Positions 51,431-63,087 of a stretch of DNA of 64,000 bases are shown here, one piece after another (position 1 is the stretch's first letter; the number at the start of each line of letters is the position of its first letter). The stretch covers positions 1,151,384 to 1,215,383 of the forward strand of contig OY811992.1 in assembly GCA_963681505.1 (NCBI GenBank). The letters run 5' to 3'. The notes beneath the pieces were generated by a model. It worked only from the letters and a program-made list of their open reading frames with translations, had not been told where the DNA came from and did not search any database. Both the position numbers and the translations under genes were made by a program. The DNA is from Eunapius fragilis (taxonomy: Eukaryota > Porifera > Demospongiae > Spongillida > Spongillidae).

Positions 51431-51689
51431 CTCTACAAATGTTGCATGCACAGCTTTTTAATGTTAATACAACATGCCATAACATACCTTTGGGTGGCAG
51501 TGGTGGTTCTGTGACCCCTGCGGTACCGCGTCCTTTCGAAAGCACATTTAGCCAATCGGACAGCAGGGTCATTCCAATACTGACTCCTTTTAGATGCTTT
51601 AATGGCAGATGAATTGTCCTCGTATTTCTGCCTGTTAGCAGCGCGGTTTCCCTCAAGGTCTTCTTCATATCGCCGCCTTTTAGCAGCAT

Positions 51690-53941
51690 GGTTTTCCTCG
51701 AGATCGCTGGGCTTAAAAAATGCTTACCTGCAGTTAGAACTAGAAGAAAATTCAAAACAGTACACCACAATTAATACCCACAAGGGTTTGTTTCATTACA
51801 ATCGCCTCAGTACCGTTTGGAATTGCATCAGCCCCTGCCATTTTTCAAAGAGCAGTTGAAACCTTGTTACAGGGTATACCATATACATGTGCTTATTTTG
51901 ATGACATTGTAGTCACGGGTAAGACAGATGACAAGCATGTACAAAACTGGCAAGTGGTGTTTAAAAAGCTAGAGTGTGCGGGACTCAAATTAAACAAAGA
52001 CAAATGCTCCATCCACTGAGTATTTGGGTCACCGAATAGACAAGGATGGATTACATCCTACAGATGAAAAGTTTGAGTGCATCAAACAAGCAGCTACACC
52101 ACGGAAAATTACAGAGTTAAAGGCATTTATGGGGTTATTAAATTATTATGGGAAGATTGTTCCTAACTTAGCAACTGTTCTTGCCCCACTCTATTGCCTA
52201 CTTCAAAAAGATACTAAGTGGCATTGGGGTAAAGATCAGTGTGAAGCGTTTAAGTGTGCTAAAGACATGTTACAATCCTCAACGCTGTTGGTGCACTACA
52301 ATCCAAAAAGACCTCTGGTATTGACTTGTCATTTGGAATTGGTGCTGTTCTAGCCCATATCATGGATGATGGCTCAGAGAGGCCAGTGGGCTATGCTTCA
52401 AGAACCTTATCTCAAGCAGAAAAGGGATACTCTCAACTTGATAAAGAGGCTCTTTCAGTTGTTTTCGGGGTCACCAAATTTCACTCTTACCTTTATGGTC
52501 GTTCATTTATCATCTATTCTGATCATAAACCACTTATGTACTTGTTTGGGGAGCATAAGGGCATACCAGCAATGGTGTCGGCTCGAGTCCTTCGATGGGC
52601 AGCTACATTAAGCGCCTACCAATACAGTATACGTTACAAACCTGGTTCAGAGGTTAGTCGTGCTGATTTTGCTGGGCCATTCCAAGGGCACATGTTCTTG
52701 CTGGTGGTTGATGCTTGTTCAAAGTGGCTAGATTGTTCATGTGATGAAGTCCTTATCATCGTCTGCTTCAATTGAGAAGTTGCAATCAATATTTGCAATT
52801 CATGGCCTGCCACACAAGCTCGTAACTGATAACGGTCCAGCCTTCACTTGTTCTGAATTCAAAACATTTATGGGCATGAATGGTGTTGTCCATATCAGGT
52901 CAGCCCCCTACCACCCCAGTACTAACAATTTAGCTGAAAGAGCAGTGCAGACTCTCAAAGATGGATTGCGCTGTAGTAAGGATGGAACCATTGAAACCAG
53001 ACTAGCAAGGTTCCTCTTAAAATATAGTTTAACACCTCATTCCACCACAGGGGTATCACCAAGTGAAATGTTGGGGCGTCGTCCTCGCTCACGTCTTGAC
53101 CTGATGAACCCAGATTTAGCTCAGAAGGTGTTGTCAAATCAGGTTCAGCAGAAAAACACACATGACAATCGCAAGCAATTTCGTTCATTTAAAGTTGGGG
53201 AGGAAGTTTATGTTCGAAGCTTTAATAACATCAACCATTGGATTCCAGGCAACATTGTAAGCAATAACAGGGCCAGTATCATATAAAATCAGTTTAGCCA
53301 GCAGTGCCGTGATTAAGCGTCATGTTGATCATGTTAAAGCTCGTTATTCAAGGCATCAGAGTTCCCCTGCACAACCAAGCAGTCCTAATTTAGAGATTGC
53401 AAGCAATCAAGGTCAAACTGATTGGGAACATGTTGCCTTTCCAGCAGAAACTATTGAAGATACAGGTGACCCACTCCCTGGACAGCAGCCAGACATCGAA
53501 ATGCAAGTGCCCAATGTAGATGTGGCTGCTGAACAAACTGAGGAAGCAGAGGAACCAGATGCTACAACTAAAAACGGACAACAGCCCTTAAGAAGGTCTT
53601 CACGTGTTCGGCATCCACCAATTCGCTATTGAGCAGTATTAGTTGTGAACTTTAAGGAGGGAGAAATGTCATGTATTACATTTGTGTATGTATGCCTATT
53701 GTAGTTAATTAGTTAGTGTGTATAATTGTAGCAATTCAGTGATTGCTCCTTTTTCTCTAAGCGTGCGTTTGGGGCCAAGCGTCTATATTAATACGCTACA
53801 CTTGTCATTAAAACCACCTATACATCGAAAGGAACCAGAAAGATTAATCAGGATCAAAACATGTATTGAGGCACTTGTACATTGTTGTTACCATTTTCAT
53901 CACGATCACAGTCATAACCATCACATTTTTCTGAATTAACA
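51690..53941 (+). mobile_element. Broken Ty3/gypsy LTR retrotransposon (RT, RNase H, integrase, 3' LTR)
   Basis: Pieces of the pol region in several frames. Reverse transcriptase includes the YFDD box at about 51893. The RT-RNase H connection is at 52024-52350, RNase H at 52330-52660 with SDHKPL, and integrase at 52675-53290 with TDNGPAF and NLAERAVQTLK. A C-terminal tail runs to 53632 (TAG). Damage: the N-terminal RT and everything upstream (gag, protease) are missing, frameshifts occur around 51810, 52330 and 52735, and a stop lies near 52018. RNase H has lost the segment with its first catalytic Asp, and a deletion joins the end of RNase H to the integrase core, removing the zinc-binding region. 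A polypurine tract (AAGGAGGGAGAAA, 53654-53666) precedes a probable 3' LTR. Confidence 0.92.
53667..53941 (+). repeat. Probable 3' LTR of the Ty3/gypsy element
   Basis: Starts TGTCATGTATTAC right after the polypurine tract and ends GAATTAACA, giving the usual TG...CA termini over 275 bp. No matching 5' LTR was found upstream, so the element is 5'-truncated. Confidence 0.6.
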
Positions 53942-55245
53942 GAGTACTGGTAGACAGAAATATCGCTTGCAGCAGTGGTTTTGTTTCTCTCCTTCCAACT
54001 CCCTTGCAATAGTGCCCACATAAGTACCTTCCATTTCCTTTTCCACTAAATTGTCCTCAACTTCTTCCTCTCTACCATCCTTGTCTACATCCCCACTGTC
54101 CTTTGCTAATTACTCATCATCCTCTTCTTTTTTTCTCATCATCCTCTTCTTTTTTTCTCATCATCCTCTTCTTTTTCCTCATCTTCTTTCTCCTCCTCGT
54201 GCACTCCGTTTTCATCATGCTCCTCTTCTTTTTCAACATCATCCTTTTATTCTCCTCTTCATCCTTTTCTGTTTCCTGGTTCATGAACCTGAGTGTTCAT
54301 TGTATCTGCAATGACAGATAAAACATAAAACATTTACAGCATAGAAAAACATTGGATCACTTACACACAATATGTGGAAGCCATTGAGACCATGGTGGGT
54401 ATTGATCGCCACATTCACCAACTTTGGCACTGATCATTCTCTCAAGTGTGTAGTGTAGCTTGTTCAACTAATCCTTGGGATTGGGGATGTCGCGGACGAC
54501 ACTGATTAACTGCACATGACAACTACATCTTCAATGAGTTTGTTAATGATAGCAGGCAAGCCGTTTAAACACTGGGAAAATATAGTTGTGCAATGCTTTA
54601 ACCACATGGTTTGCCTTCCATTTTACAAGAGGAAATGCAAAATTAAACTTTGACCAATGATCCACAATGTGTAATATCCAGTTGCATTCATTATGTGGCA
54701 TAAGTCTCATATCAATCAGATCGATCTACACATATATATAAATATTTTGTACGTGTTAGTAAGCATGAATAGTGCTTAAACCTACCTGGATACAAGAAAA
54801 CAGCCCATCAGCTATGATTGGCCTTAAAAGGGCTTTAGTGTGCTGTGGTTTCCTTAAGCTGCATGTTGAACACAAGCTTACATACTTTAAAACCACAACT
54901 CTTGGTATGTAGGAGTACAAATGACTGGACCTACATAAGGAGTGACACATACATGACTCAATTTAGCATTACTTCAATTGCATGGAAATACTACTCACCC
55001 TAGCACAGGTTTTCTTGAACCAGCATGCAGACAGGATCTGTTTCAAAATGTGGTAGAATTCCTACACTATAGCTCTTTCTGTAGCCTTTCGTGATCGAGC
55101 GATCATTAACGTTCTATATACCAACAAACTGGCAGTAATCAACTACAGCAAAATGACAGAACCGAATTACCTCCTTCTTTTCCTCCTTGCCTTGTACAAC
55201 CAATGCATCCTATATTCCAGCTTCAGGCAAGTGCAGCAGTTTCTT
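53942..55245. other. Intergenic, pyrimidine-rich patch only
   Basis: A TTC/TCC-rich stretch at 54045-54280 contains near-identical copies of TCATCATCCTCTTCTTTTTT. No host gene recognised. Confidence 0.5.
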
Positions 55246-55249
55246 TTAA

Positions 55250-56495
55250 CACCGGATCCATGAGAATCGAATACTTTTGTTGTCGAACCCAACATTCTAA
55301 AAATTAGTCGGAAGGCCCCTAATTGTATGGAAAAGCATATTTTTGGATAGTTTAACTATCGCCTAGACATATGGCGTTGTTGTCTGTCTTATATCTATCG
55401 TGGACACTAACCTGTATACTTTCAAAGTGAATCGGTTCTATGTTTTTCGGTTACGAAGCGCAGCGGAGGACACTTTTTTTCTAGGCAATTAAGAGCTGTT
55501 TTGGATACGCTTTAAAACGTCATTTGGTACTATCAGGGGGCCACAATGGATACCGTGTTGGCAGTTAGCTTAGTTCTTGTGCAAAACTCACCGACAGTTT
55601 TTACCTCGTTCGAGGACTTACATAGATCATTGTAGTTTATTAATGTCTGGGTACGAGTAATCAATACCCGGACGGGAACGGAAAAGAAGATATTGCATTT
55701 GGCTCACGTGATGTATGATTATGGCAACTTATTTCGAAATTATTAACTAAATTATTGATTACTCGTACCCAGACAATAATAAACTACAATGATCTATGTA
55801 ATTATAAGTCCTCGAACGAGGTAAAGACTGCCGGCGAGTTTTGCACAAGAACTAAGCTAACTGCCAACACGGTATCCATTGTGGCCTCCTGATAGTACCA
55901 AATGACGTTTTAAAGCGTATCCAAACAGCTCTTAATTGCCTAGGGAAAAAGTGTCCTCCGCTACGCTTCGTAACCGAAAAAACATAGAACCGAGTCGACC
56001 GAGTCACTTTGAAAGCATACAGGTTAGTGTCCACGATAGATGTGTAACTGAGACCCATATGACGTCAAATAATGCTTACGTATGGCCAAATGTTAAGTGT
56101 TTGGGCCTGTGCACGACCAATATTTGGGTCCGGAGTCGAGATCCAAAGAAGTTTAGTGTCTGTTTCGACGCTAGCATAATAGGTTACTGCAGGAATTGAT
56201 TCAGACGCTACCTATCTGATCCAGTTGAGCATGTCTATACTGTTTTTAAACTCAGAATCCTTGTCAGAAAAATGTGTCCCGTTTCCGGTAGCGATCTTAC
56301 CCGCTCGACTCTAAACAAACGTAGGTCCTCAGAGGAAGTAGTTGAAAGACTGCCAGTAGCTTCAAACATCGTCTAAGGAGTTGAACTACATAGTACACCG
56401 GTATTTGTGGCAATTGGTACCGTTCCGACTAATTTTCCAAAAAGTGACTTCGACAAAATAGGCCAAAAAAGTATTCGATTCTCATGGACGCGGTG
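55250..56495. mobile_element. TTAA-flanked foldback element (1246 bp, piggyBac-like target)
   Basis: Flanked by TTAA at 55246-55249 and 56496-56499. Terminal inverted repeats are CACCGGATCCATGAGAATCG / CGATTCTCATGGACGCGGTG (about 29 bp, two mismatches). Inside, long arms of about 275-285 bp (55391-55665 and 55757-56042) are inverse copies with few differences, around a loop of about 90 bp. No transposase. The TTAA target is typical of piggyBac-superfamily elements. Confidence 0.85.
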
Positions 56496-56499
56496 TTAA

Positions 56500-56780
56500 T
56501 AAGATGACGAAAGTTTCTATCCTCAATCGATAAAGGATTCTTTAAAAAGTGGATGATCTGTTCTCCAAACTCTTGGTGAATTACAACACTTCTTGTTCTC
56601 TTAGTGTCTTTTGGAAAAGCACCAAAAATGTATTCTTCGAACGCATCCGTCGGGCGTGTAACACGTGGATACGTGAATGTGACACCTTGTTAGTGCATGA
56701 GCATGCGCAAGCAAGTCACCTTCCGGTTACACAACCGGTAGTCTGGTTGTGTATCCGGTTGTCCGGTGGCATAACTGGTC
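56500..56780. other. Intergenic, nothing recognised
   Basis: An open stretch from 56549 (DDLFSKLLVNYNTS) runs into the satellite that follows and has no recognised homology. Confidence 0.4.
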
Positions 56781-56789
56781 AATTGCTGG

Positions 56790-57720
56790 GCATCCGTATG
56801 CATGACCTCTTTCTCACATGCCCTCACATAACATTCATCATCCAACATCACATCTCACGTATTCTCACAAGACCACTAATTTCATATAGTATGACCCTCC
56901 CTCTTACATGCCCTGTCATGACATCTTACCTTTCTCACATAACATCTCACATGTTCTCACATGGCATCTCACATCATTTCAAATGTAGGTCATGTGATAA
57001 CATGTGAGATGTCATTTGAGGACACGTGAGATGTCATGTGAAACTAGTCGGTCATGTGATAACATGTAAGATGACATGTGAGAAATGTGTGATGCATGTG
57101 ACAACATCTAAGATGTCATGAGAGGGCATGTAAGAGTGAAGGGTCATGCAAGTGAGACATGTGAGATGCAAGTGAGAAATGTGAGATGTCATATGAGAAT
57201 ATGTGAGGTGTCATGTGAGAAATGTGAGATGCAAGTGTGAACATGTGGGATGTCACGTGAGAACATGTGATATCATGTAACATGTCATTTGAAATTTGGA
57301 TCATGTGATCACATGTAAGATGACGTAGGGGACAATGTTAGGTGTCATGTGAGAGCATGTGAGGTATCATGAAAGATCATATAGGATGTCATGTGAGAAC
57401 ATGTGAGATGTCGTGTGAGAACATGTGAGTTGTCATGCGAGAACATGTGAGATGTCATGTGAGTTGTCATGTGAGAACATGTGAGATGTCATGTGATATG
57501 TTATGCGAGATTGTGAGATGCATTTGAGAACATGAAGAGGGCATGTAACAATGAAGGGTCATACTATGTGAGGTTAGTGGTCATGCAAAATGCCATGTGA
57601 GATTAGTGGGTAATGTCATAACATGTAAGACGACATGTGAGAACATGTGAGATGTCATGTGAGAACATGTGAGATGTCATGTGAGAACATGTGAGATGAT
57701 GTGAGATGTCACTTGTATAT
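56790..57720. repeat. Degenerate CATGTGAGA satellite
   Basis: About 900 bp of variants of GAACATGTGAGATGTCATGT, about 20-22 bp each. The orientation switches near 56990: to the left the units read TCTCACATGTTCTCACATG, to the right the inverse. Contains many ACATGT and CATGTG near-palindromes. Confidence 0.9.
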
Positions 57721-58346
57721 TCACGTACCTCCTCCACCGAATTGCACTCCTTCAGCCATTTTCCCAGCAGGTCCATGAGCCTCAATGCGAGCTCCCTGTT
57801 GGTCTCTCCGCTCCCTCTCACAGCGTTACGAAAGCGTCTTCTGTACGCCTCCTCTGTAATATCGTAACGCTGCAGAATGGCCGACGTAATTGCGTCGTAG
57901 TTGCCCGAGTCGTCCACAGGTAGAGCAGCGAATGCCAATTGGGCCCGCCCTGTTAGCTGCGGAGCCAAGTACTGGGGCCAGCAGTCCTTCTCAACCTGGT
58001 GAGCTGCCATAATGCGCTCAGAGGTTACGAGATACGCTTCTATATCATCTTTTTCTGTTAGCGGCACCAATTTCACACTCAATTCCAGCTTGTGACTTAC
58101 ACCCTCGGGTTTTACGCCCTCGGGTTTGCGACGTAAATCCGCCACCACCTTCGTAAGGGATTCCAGGTGTCCTCGCAACTCCTCCATCTGTTTTCCCGAC
58201 TCACGCTCTCGTCTCTGCCGTTCCGCTTCCAACCTGGTTCTTTCCGTCACGAACTCTGCATCTCTTTTCAGCCTTTCCGCCGCAACTTCTTCTCTCCTCC
58301 TACGGTCCTCGACAAGTAATTTTAACATACCTTGCATTTCTTCCAT
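57715..58346 (-). pseudogene. Ty3/gypsy-type Gag (SCAN-like) fragment
   Basis: The frame opens at an ATG (58346) with a charged coiled coil (EEVAAERLKRDAEFVTERTR), then a capsid-like helical domain (ERIMAAHQVEKDCWPQYLAP, FAALPVDDSGNYDAITSAIL). It is cut off by the CATGTGAGA satellite, where the frame becomes meaningless, so protease and pol are absent. At its 5' side it abuts the end of another retroelement gene. Similar capsid domains in hosts are called SCAN. Confidence 0.75.
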
Positions 58347-58349
58347 TCT

Positions 58350-59652
58350 AGGTTGCTAGTAACTTTTTCCCGAACGTGTTGTCATCCACAACAGCACGGG
58401 CGTCGGACAAAAACCGTCGCGACTTACAAGATCCCACCGCTGCCACCAGGCTCCTTACAGTTGAAGCACACAATGCCTTTCTGTCTGCCACCTTCATCTC
58501 TTGTTTTCTTGAAGCACACTTCTTCCTTCCCACAATAATGGCATTTTCTCTCCTTCCTCCCCTTCCTCCTCTGCCTCTTCCCCTGAAACCTCCTCTGTAT
58601 GGGTGGTATCGTGGGGGTGGGTTGTCTGAGTGCCTTCGCCCCTTGTCCCAATTCGAGGTACCGATCAGGTCCCTCATGACATCGAGAAGATTTTCCCGAG
58701 TCAAGGGGGGCAGCGCGTTTTTTGGTGCACTGCCGACTGGGGGGTTTGTATCAACTGCCATCTGTTCCTCAGCTTCAAGTTCAGCCTTTTTGGCTTCATC
58801 TTGTGCTATGAGGGCTTCTCTGAGTTTTTTTAGCTTAGTCTCCAATACATTTTGTTGGGCTAAGATGCAGGGACCTAAGTCCTTGCTGATCTGGGCATCA
58901 GTTGCCTCAAGTACTTTGATCAGGTTCTTCTGATCATTTTGGGGGATATCCTTATTTTTAAGGATGAAATCCCCTGTTTGTATAAACAGCCTTTGTGCTG
59001 TATCTCTTTTTGCTTTAGCTAGCCCTTCGTGGTGTAATTTTAATTCACCAATCAAGGTAAGCTGGCATTTTTTCTGGATGATCTTCCAGTTGTTCCTCAG
59101 ACCTTCGTTCTCTGGAAGGTTTTTGACTTTTAGTTGTTGCTTTTTCTTGAGCAAAAACCATTGAGGGATATACTCAGCATCAGCGTATGCTGAAAACATC
59201 CTTGCGATAGAAGCATGTTCAGCACTTTTTTTCAGGAGTTCCAGTGCTTCTTTAGCGTAGGCAGTGATTTTACTGTTTGCTGCTTGGATGGGTGCGGGAG
59301 CAGGGTCACTAACCTCCAAGGGAGGATTTACAGTGACGCCATGGTGTCCCTTGGTAAAATGGGTTATTGCGGTAAAGGTCTAGTGCAAGGGTCAACCTCG
59401 CGATCACACGTACCAAACAAGCAACGGTATGCTAACCTGTTGTGCAAAGTTGGCCAAAAGGCCAAAAGCACCCGATGTTCGATTGAACACTGGTTGGCTA
59501 CTAGTTGTAGCTGTTGTATCCACAATAATAAGTGGGGTTTGGGAGTTTGTGGGTGGGATTGAGATTCCCTCTCTCTGTTCGTTGGGGGTATTACCACCAG
59601 CGATCCTCCTTTGGTTGCTTTTTTTGGAGGTGTTTTTATCTTGTTCACTCAT
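58350..59652 (-). CDS. Spliced Gag-like protein with zinc knuckles (retroelement or domesticated)
   Basis: Exon 1 from the ATG at 59652 (MSEQDKNTSKKSNQ) to NFAQQ near 59447. Donor ACAACAG|GTTAGC, acceptor near 59317. Exon 2 runs on to about 58350. Exon 2 encodes a long helical region (ITAYAKEALELLKKSAEHAS) and an RG-rich segment (RGGFRGRGRGGRGG). A different frame then gives CHYCGKEEVCFKK and CFNCKEPG, Cys-rich zinc-knuckle-like pairs, so a frameshift or second splice is needed to include them. No protease or RT follows on this strand. The family is unassigned. Confidence 0.4.
58367..58551. repeat. 185-bp duplicated segment, copy 1
   Basis: TTTTTCCCGAACGTGTTGTC through CCCACAATAATGGCATTTTC. 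Identical except for about one base to 60063-60247. It encodes, on the minus strand, the zinc-knuckle end of the Gag-like protein. Confidence 0.95.
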
Positions 59653-60062
59653 TGTTCTGCAGGTTAACAGAGACATGGTGAATTTCAAGTGCTAAGCCAA
59701 CAGTATTTTGTACTGTTGAGAGGAAAGATTCTACTCACTTGTTGTGGAAAGGACAACTCAATGAGTGCAGTCACTCTGGACTGAGTCAGCTATGAGACAA
59801 TAAGTCTAGCTTCTTTTTGTGTGGTGTGATGTTTGTCTTTGTAATGAGAATACAATAGATAACATTTTACCACTAACACTGAGAACTTACAAATAAATAT
59901 TTGTAAGGTAGTGCGCGTCTAAGGAGACATAGAGAGGAATGTAAATACATTGTACTCTCGCGAAACATACAACTGGACCGGTTTCGCATACCTTAGTTAA
60001 GGTATATTAGCTTCTTCAGCAGTTGAAATGGTATTCAAGAGTCTCTCGGGAGCGATCACGAA
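59653..60062. other. 5' flank of the Gag-like gene, nothing else recognised
   Basis: Contains no second gene. It ends at the duplicated 185-bp segment. Confidence 0.4.
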
Positions 60063-60247
60063 CTTTTTCCCGAACGTGTTGTCATCCACAACAGCACGGG
60101 CGTCGGACAAAAACCGTCGCGACTTACAAGATCCCACCGCTGCCACCAGGCTCCTTACAGTTGAAGCACACAATGCCTTTCTGTCTGCCACCTTCATTTC
60201 TTGTTTTCTTGAAGCACACTTCTTCCTTCCCACAATAATGGCATTTT
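60063..60247. repeat. 185-bp duplicated segment, copy 2
   Basis: Same sequence and orientation as 58367-58551 but without the rest of the Gag-like gene, so it was copied on its own, or the remainder was lost. Confidence 0.95.
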
Positions 60248-60360
60248 CATTCTGGTTGAGAGTCCACATGTACGGCTCTCTCCAAGTCCACCATATATAT
60301 ATATATGTGACAGAGCTGGTTGGTAGCCCCCAGTCTGTCACTGCGCTTGCACAATGGAAG

Positions 60361-61414
60361 CATAGATTGAAGACCTTACGGAACGGGATTGGCAACGCAA
60401 TACATTGTATTGGAATCATCACCGTTTCGCGTAAAATATGGCGTCATAGCCACGTTTCGTAGCGGCGTTCATGGATTCATTCCCATCTGAACCCTTGTCC
60501 ACAAGCCCAAAAGCCAAATCTCCTACTCTGAACCAACCTATGCAATAAGTGCTATGTTTCAACAGCACCAGTGTTTATAGGTGTTCAAAACATACCAGGA
60601 GGAAGTAGTGTCTCCACCACAGACATTTGCCTCAGCTGCTGCTCCAAATGGACAATCTTGGCTTTCAGCCAAAAGTCAATACTTATTGACACAGTCAAAG
60701 CAGTGCATTTGGTCTTTTCGGTCTCATACTTCCTCCTTTTTGATAAACGTCCTTGTTTATACATCCTGCATAAATCGTACGTGATCAACGATTCTTATCA
60801 TGCATTCAAGGCCTTATATCTTTAGAAAAACTACAAACACAAGACCTCAACATATACCACGCAACCCACAGACCCTTATACTCTTACAAAAAACTATTTA
60901 GAAGCCTAAGGTTTGTATCACGGCTTTACAACAGTCAAAGACCCGAAGGAGGTACAGAACGCGTTAATTTGACTTTGAAGTCCTGGTTCTTTGCTAATAT
61001 TACAGCTATACGTTTGCAACAAACCCTACGCAACCCTACAATCTCTGCCCTTCCTATGGAAGTAGGTTTCAGCGCATGAACGCGTTGTGCGTCGCTTCAG
61101 TAATCAAAGCAAAAATGTCACTTCCTATTCGCAACACTTGATTGGGGGTAGTTCGTTATTTTATAGAGCATCAACTCTGGAAGGCGACTCATTTGGGTGT
61201 ACCATCCTAAAGCACAACCTTCCATACATATTTCATCATCGTTGTTTGCTTTGTGTACCTTTTGGTTCGCTGGTTTCTACTTGACTCTTATACGCCCCTC
61301 GAGAAGAGCCCGCGCAAATTTAATGAAATTCATGCGAAACGATGATGGTACATGCGACGTAATGGGAATAGATATTGCGTTGCCAATCCCGTTCCGTAAG
61401 GTCTTCAATCTATG
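60361..61414. mobile_element. TIR DNA transposon (1054 bp) with 7-bp target duplication
   Basis: Perfect 42-bp terminal inverted repeats (CATAGATTGAAGACCTTACG at the left, the exact inverse at 61373-61414), flanked directly by ATGGAAG at 60354-60360 and 61415-61421. The inner ends also pair loosely. An open frame on the minus strand (60788-60585, with KAKIVHLEQQLRQM, a coiled coil) might be a transposase remnant, but no DDE motif is visible. Probably non-autonomous. Confidence 0.9.
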
Positions 61415-61750
61415 ATGGAAGCCACGAGAACCGACTCCACGCTCTCACGTGACGCCCACGTCCAGTAGTAGTTCAATAAAATCCTAAGCAGACTATACAA
61501 TCAATACACTTAATTAATACACTGGTCTTTAATGCGCATGCCCGTAGGTCTGGGCTCTCACAAAGGTATTATATACACTGCGTGCCAGCGTTGTGTACGT
61601 GCATTGTTCCTAGCTGACCATCTCTGTTCAAAACGATCAGGCTGCTGTTGAAGATTTGATAGCATTAAACAAGCCAGCAACAATGATTTTATTTTCAGTT
61701 TGCTGTACATGACATGCCTTTCTCTCTCCTTTGTTCTCTCTCTCCATCCC

Positions 61751-62056
61751 CATAGGCGGCCCCAGCGCTTACCGAAGGGAGGGGCCAACGCCACGAAGGG
61801 CGCCAAAAGGGGAGGGGCCAACGTCAGGAAGGGCGCCAGAGGGGGAGGGGCATTATCAATTTTGCAATCTTAGTCGTTTGTTAATCGCTATATGTACGCT
61901 CAGATGAGTGTTTGTAGTTATTTTACACATAGTTACATGTAGTAATCATATTGCAACGCTAAAGTAAAAATTACTTATAGGGGTTGGGGGGGCGCCATAA
62001 CCAGGGGAGGGGGGGGGCCATGGCCCCCTGGGCCCCCCCCTGGGGCCGCCTATGGA
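61751..62056. mobile_element. Element with CATAGGCGGCCCCAG termini
   Basis: Left end CATAGGCGGCCCCAG, right end CTGGGGCCGCCTATG, exact inverses. It lies inside one unit of the CTGTTCAAAA repeat, which continues on the right (AATCCCTCTGTTC). About 306 bp, G-rich near the right end. Confidence 0.8.
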
Positions 62057-62360
62057 ATCCCTCTGTTCAAAAGGACCATGCTGCTGTTGAAGAGGTACAC
62101 AATACATTATGTGCTGCATTTGCTGCGTGCTAGCGTTGTGTACATGCATTGTTCCTAGCTGACCATCTCTGTTCAAAACGATCTGGCTGCTGTTGAAGAG
62201 TTGATAGCATTAAACGGTCCAACAATGATGATTGTATCTTCAGTTTGCTGTACATGCATGACATGCCTTACTCACTTCTCTCTCTCTCAACCCCTCTCTG
62301 TTCAAAAGGACCATGCTGCTGTTGAAAAGGTGCTTTATGATACAATATAGTTCCTAGCTG

Positions 62361-62366
<6 letters not shown>

Positions 62367-62446
<80 letters not shown>
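62367..62446 (+). repeat. (CT)n microsatellite, about 80 bp
   Basis: Uninterrupted CT run inside the last unit of the CTGTTCAAAA repeat. Confidence 0.95.
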
Positions 62447-62450
<4 letters not shown>

Positions 62451-62577
62451 CAAAAGAATCAGGCTGCTGTTGAAGAGGTGATAGCATTAAACGAACCAAC
62501 AACAATCATTTTTATTTTCAGTTTGCTGTACATGACATGCCTTTCTCTCTCTCTTTTGTTCTCTCTCTCTCCATCCC

Positions 62578-62921
62578 TGCGCAGAATAATATATACATGT
62601 AGTATGGATGAGAGATAGCAGTGATGTATCGTCTTTATCCATTTAGTGTCTTCTCATCCCCATAAATATCAGTACGGGTTTAAGGTGCGATTGAAATGAT
62701 GGTTTCCTCCAATACATCTCTATGGGAAAATTTGACAATCTTACCATCAAGGTGTTAATTAAGCATCTGCGCAGAATAATATATAGTATGGATGAGAGAT
62801 AGCAGTGATGTATTGTCTTAATCCATTTAGTGTCTTCTCATCCACACATACATCAGTACGGCCGGGTTTAGGATGCGATTGAAAAGATAGTTCCCTCCCA
62901 TATATCTCTATGGGAAAATGA
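62578..62921 (+). repeat. Direct duplication of about 155 bp
   Basis: Copies 62578-62735 and 62769-62921 share TGCGCAGAATAATATATA, GTATGGATGAGAGATAGCAG, CCATTTAGTGTCTTCTCATC and ATCTCTATGGGAAAAT, with small differences. They lie upstream of CABIN1. Confidence 0.9.
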
Positions 62922-63087
62922 CTGCATGGCACGTCCCCGGGCTCGGGGAAGGAGGAGCGTTGGTAGAATAATTATGTTTCGCGCACCAGACATATGTTCG
63001 AGAAATGAGCTGCACCAAAGCCAACTTTCGCTTGGTATAAATATTTAGATTACGTAATTAATCTTAGCGCTCAATTAGAAAAAAGAA

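Larger units (their letters stand above)
61600..62575. repeat. Complex tandem repeat with CTGTTCAAAA core
   Basis: Five full or partial copies of a unit containing CTGTTCAAAACGATCAGGCT then GCTGTTGAAG, ATAGCATTAAAC, TTTTCAGTTTGCTGTACATG and a (CT)n tail. Start points are near 61621, 62063, 62168, 62293 and 62447. No coding role found. Confidence 0.85.

Noticed and set aside
51690..53941. A complete, active retrotransposon
   Set aside because: The 5' part is missing, there are several frameshifts and a stop, and RNase H and integrase have lost key parts.
54045..54321. Open frames rich in Ser/Phe/Leu
   Set aside because: Low-complexity TTC/TCC repeat with both phases open; no homology or start context.
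61558..62453. Short minus-strand frames, including an Arg-Glu repeat
   Set aside because: They read through (CT)n and the CTGTTCAAAA tandem repeat and are not conserved between units.
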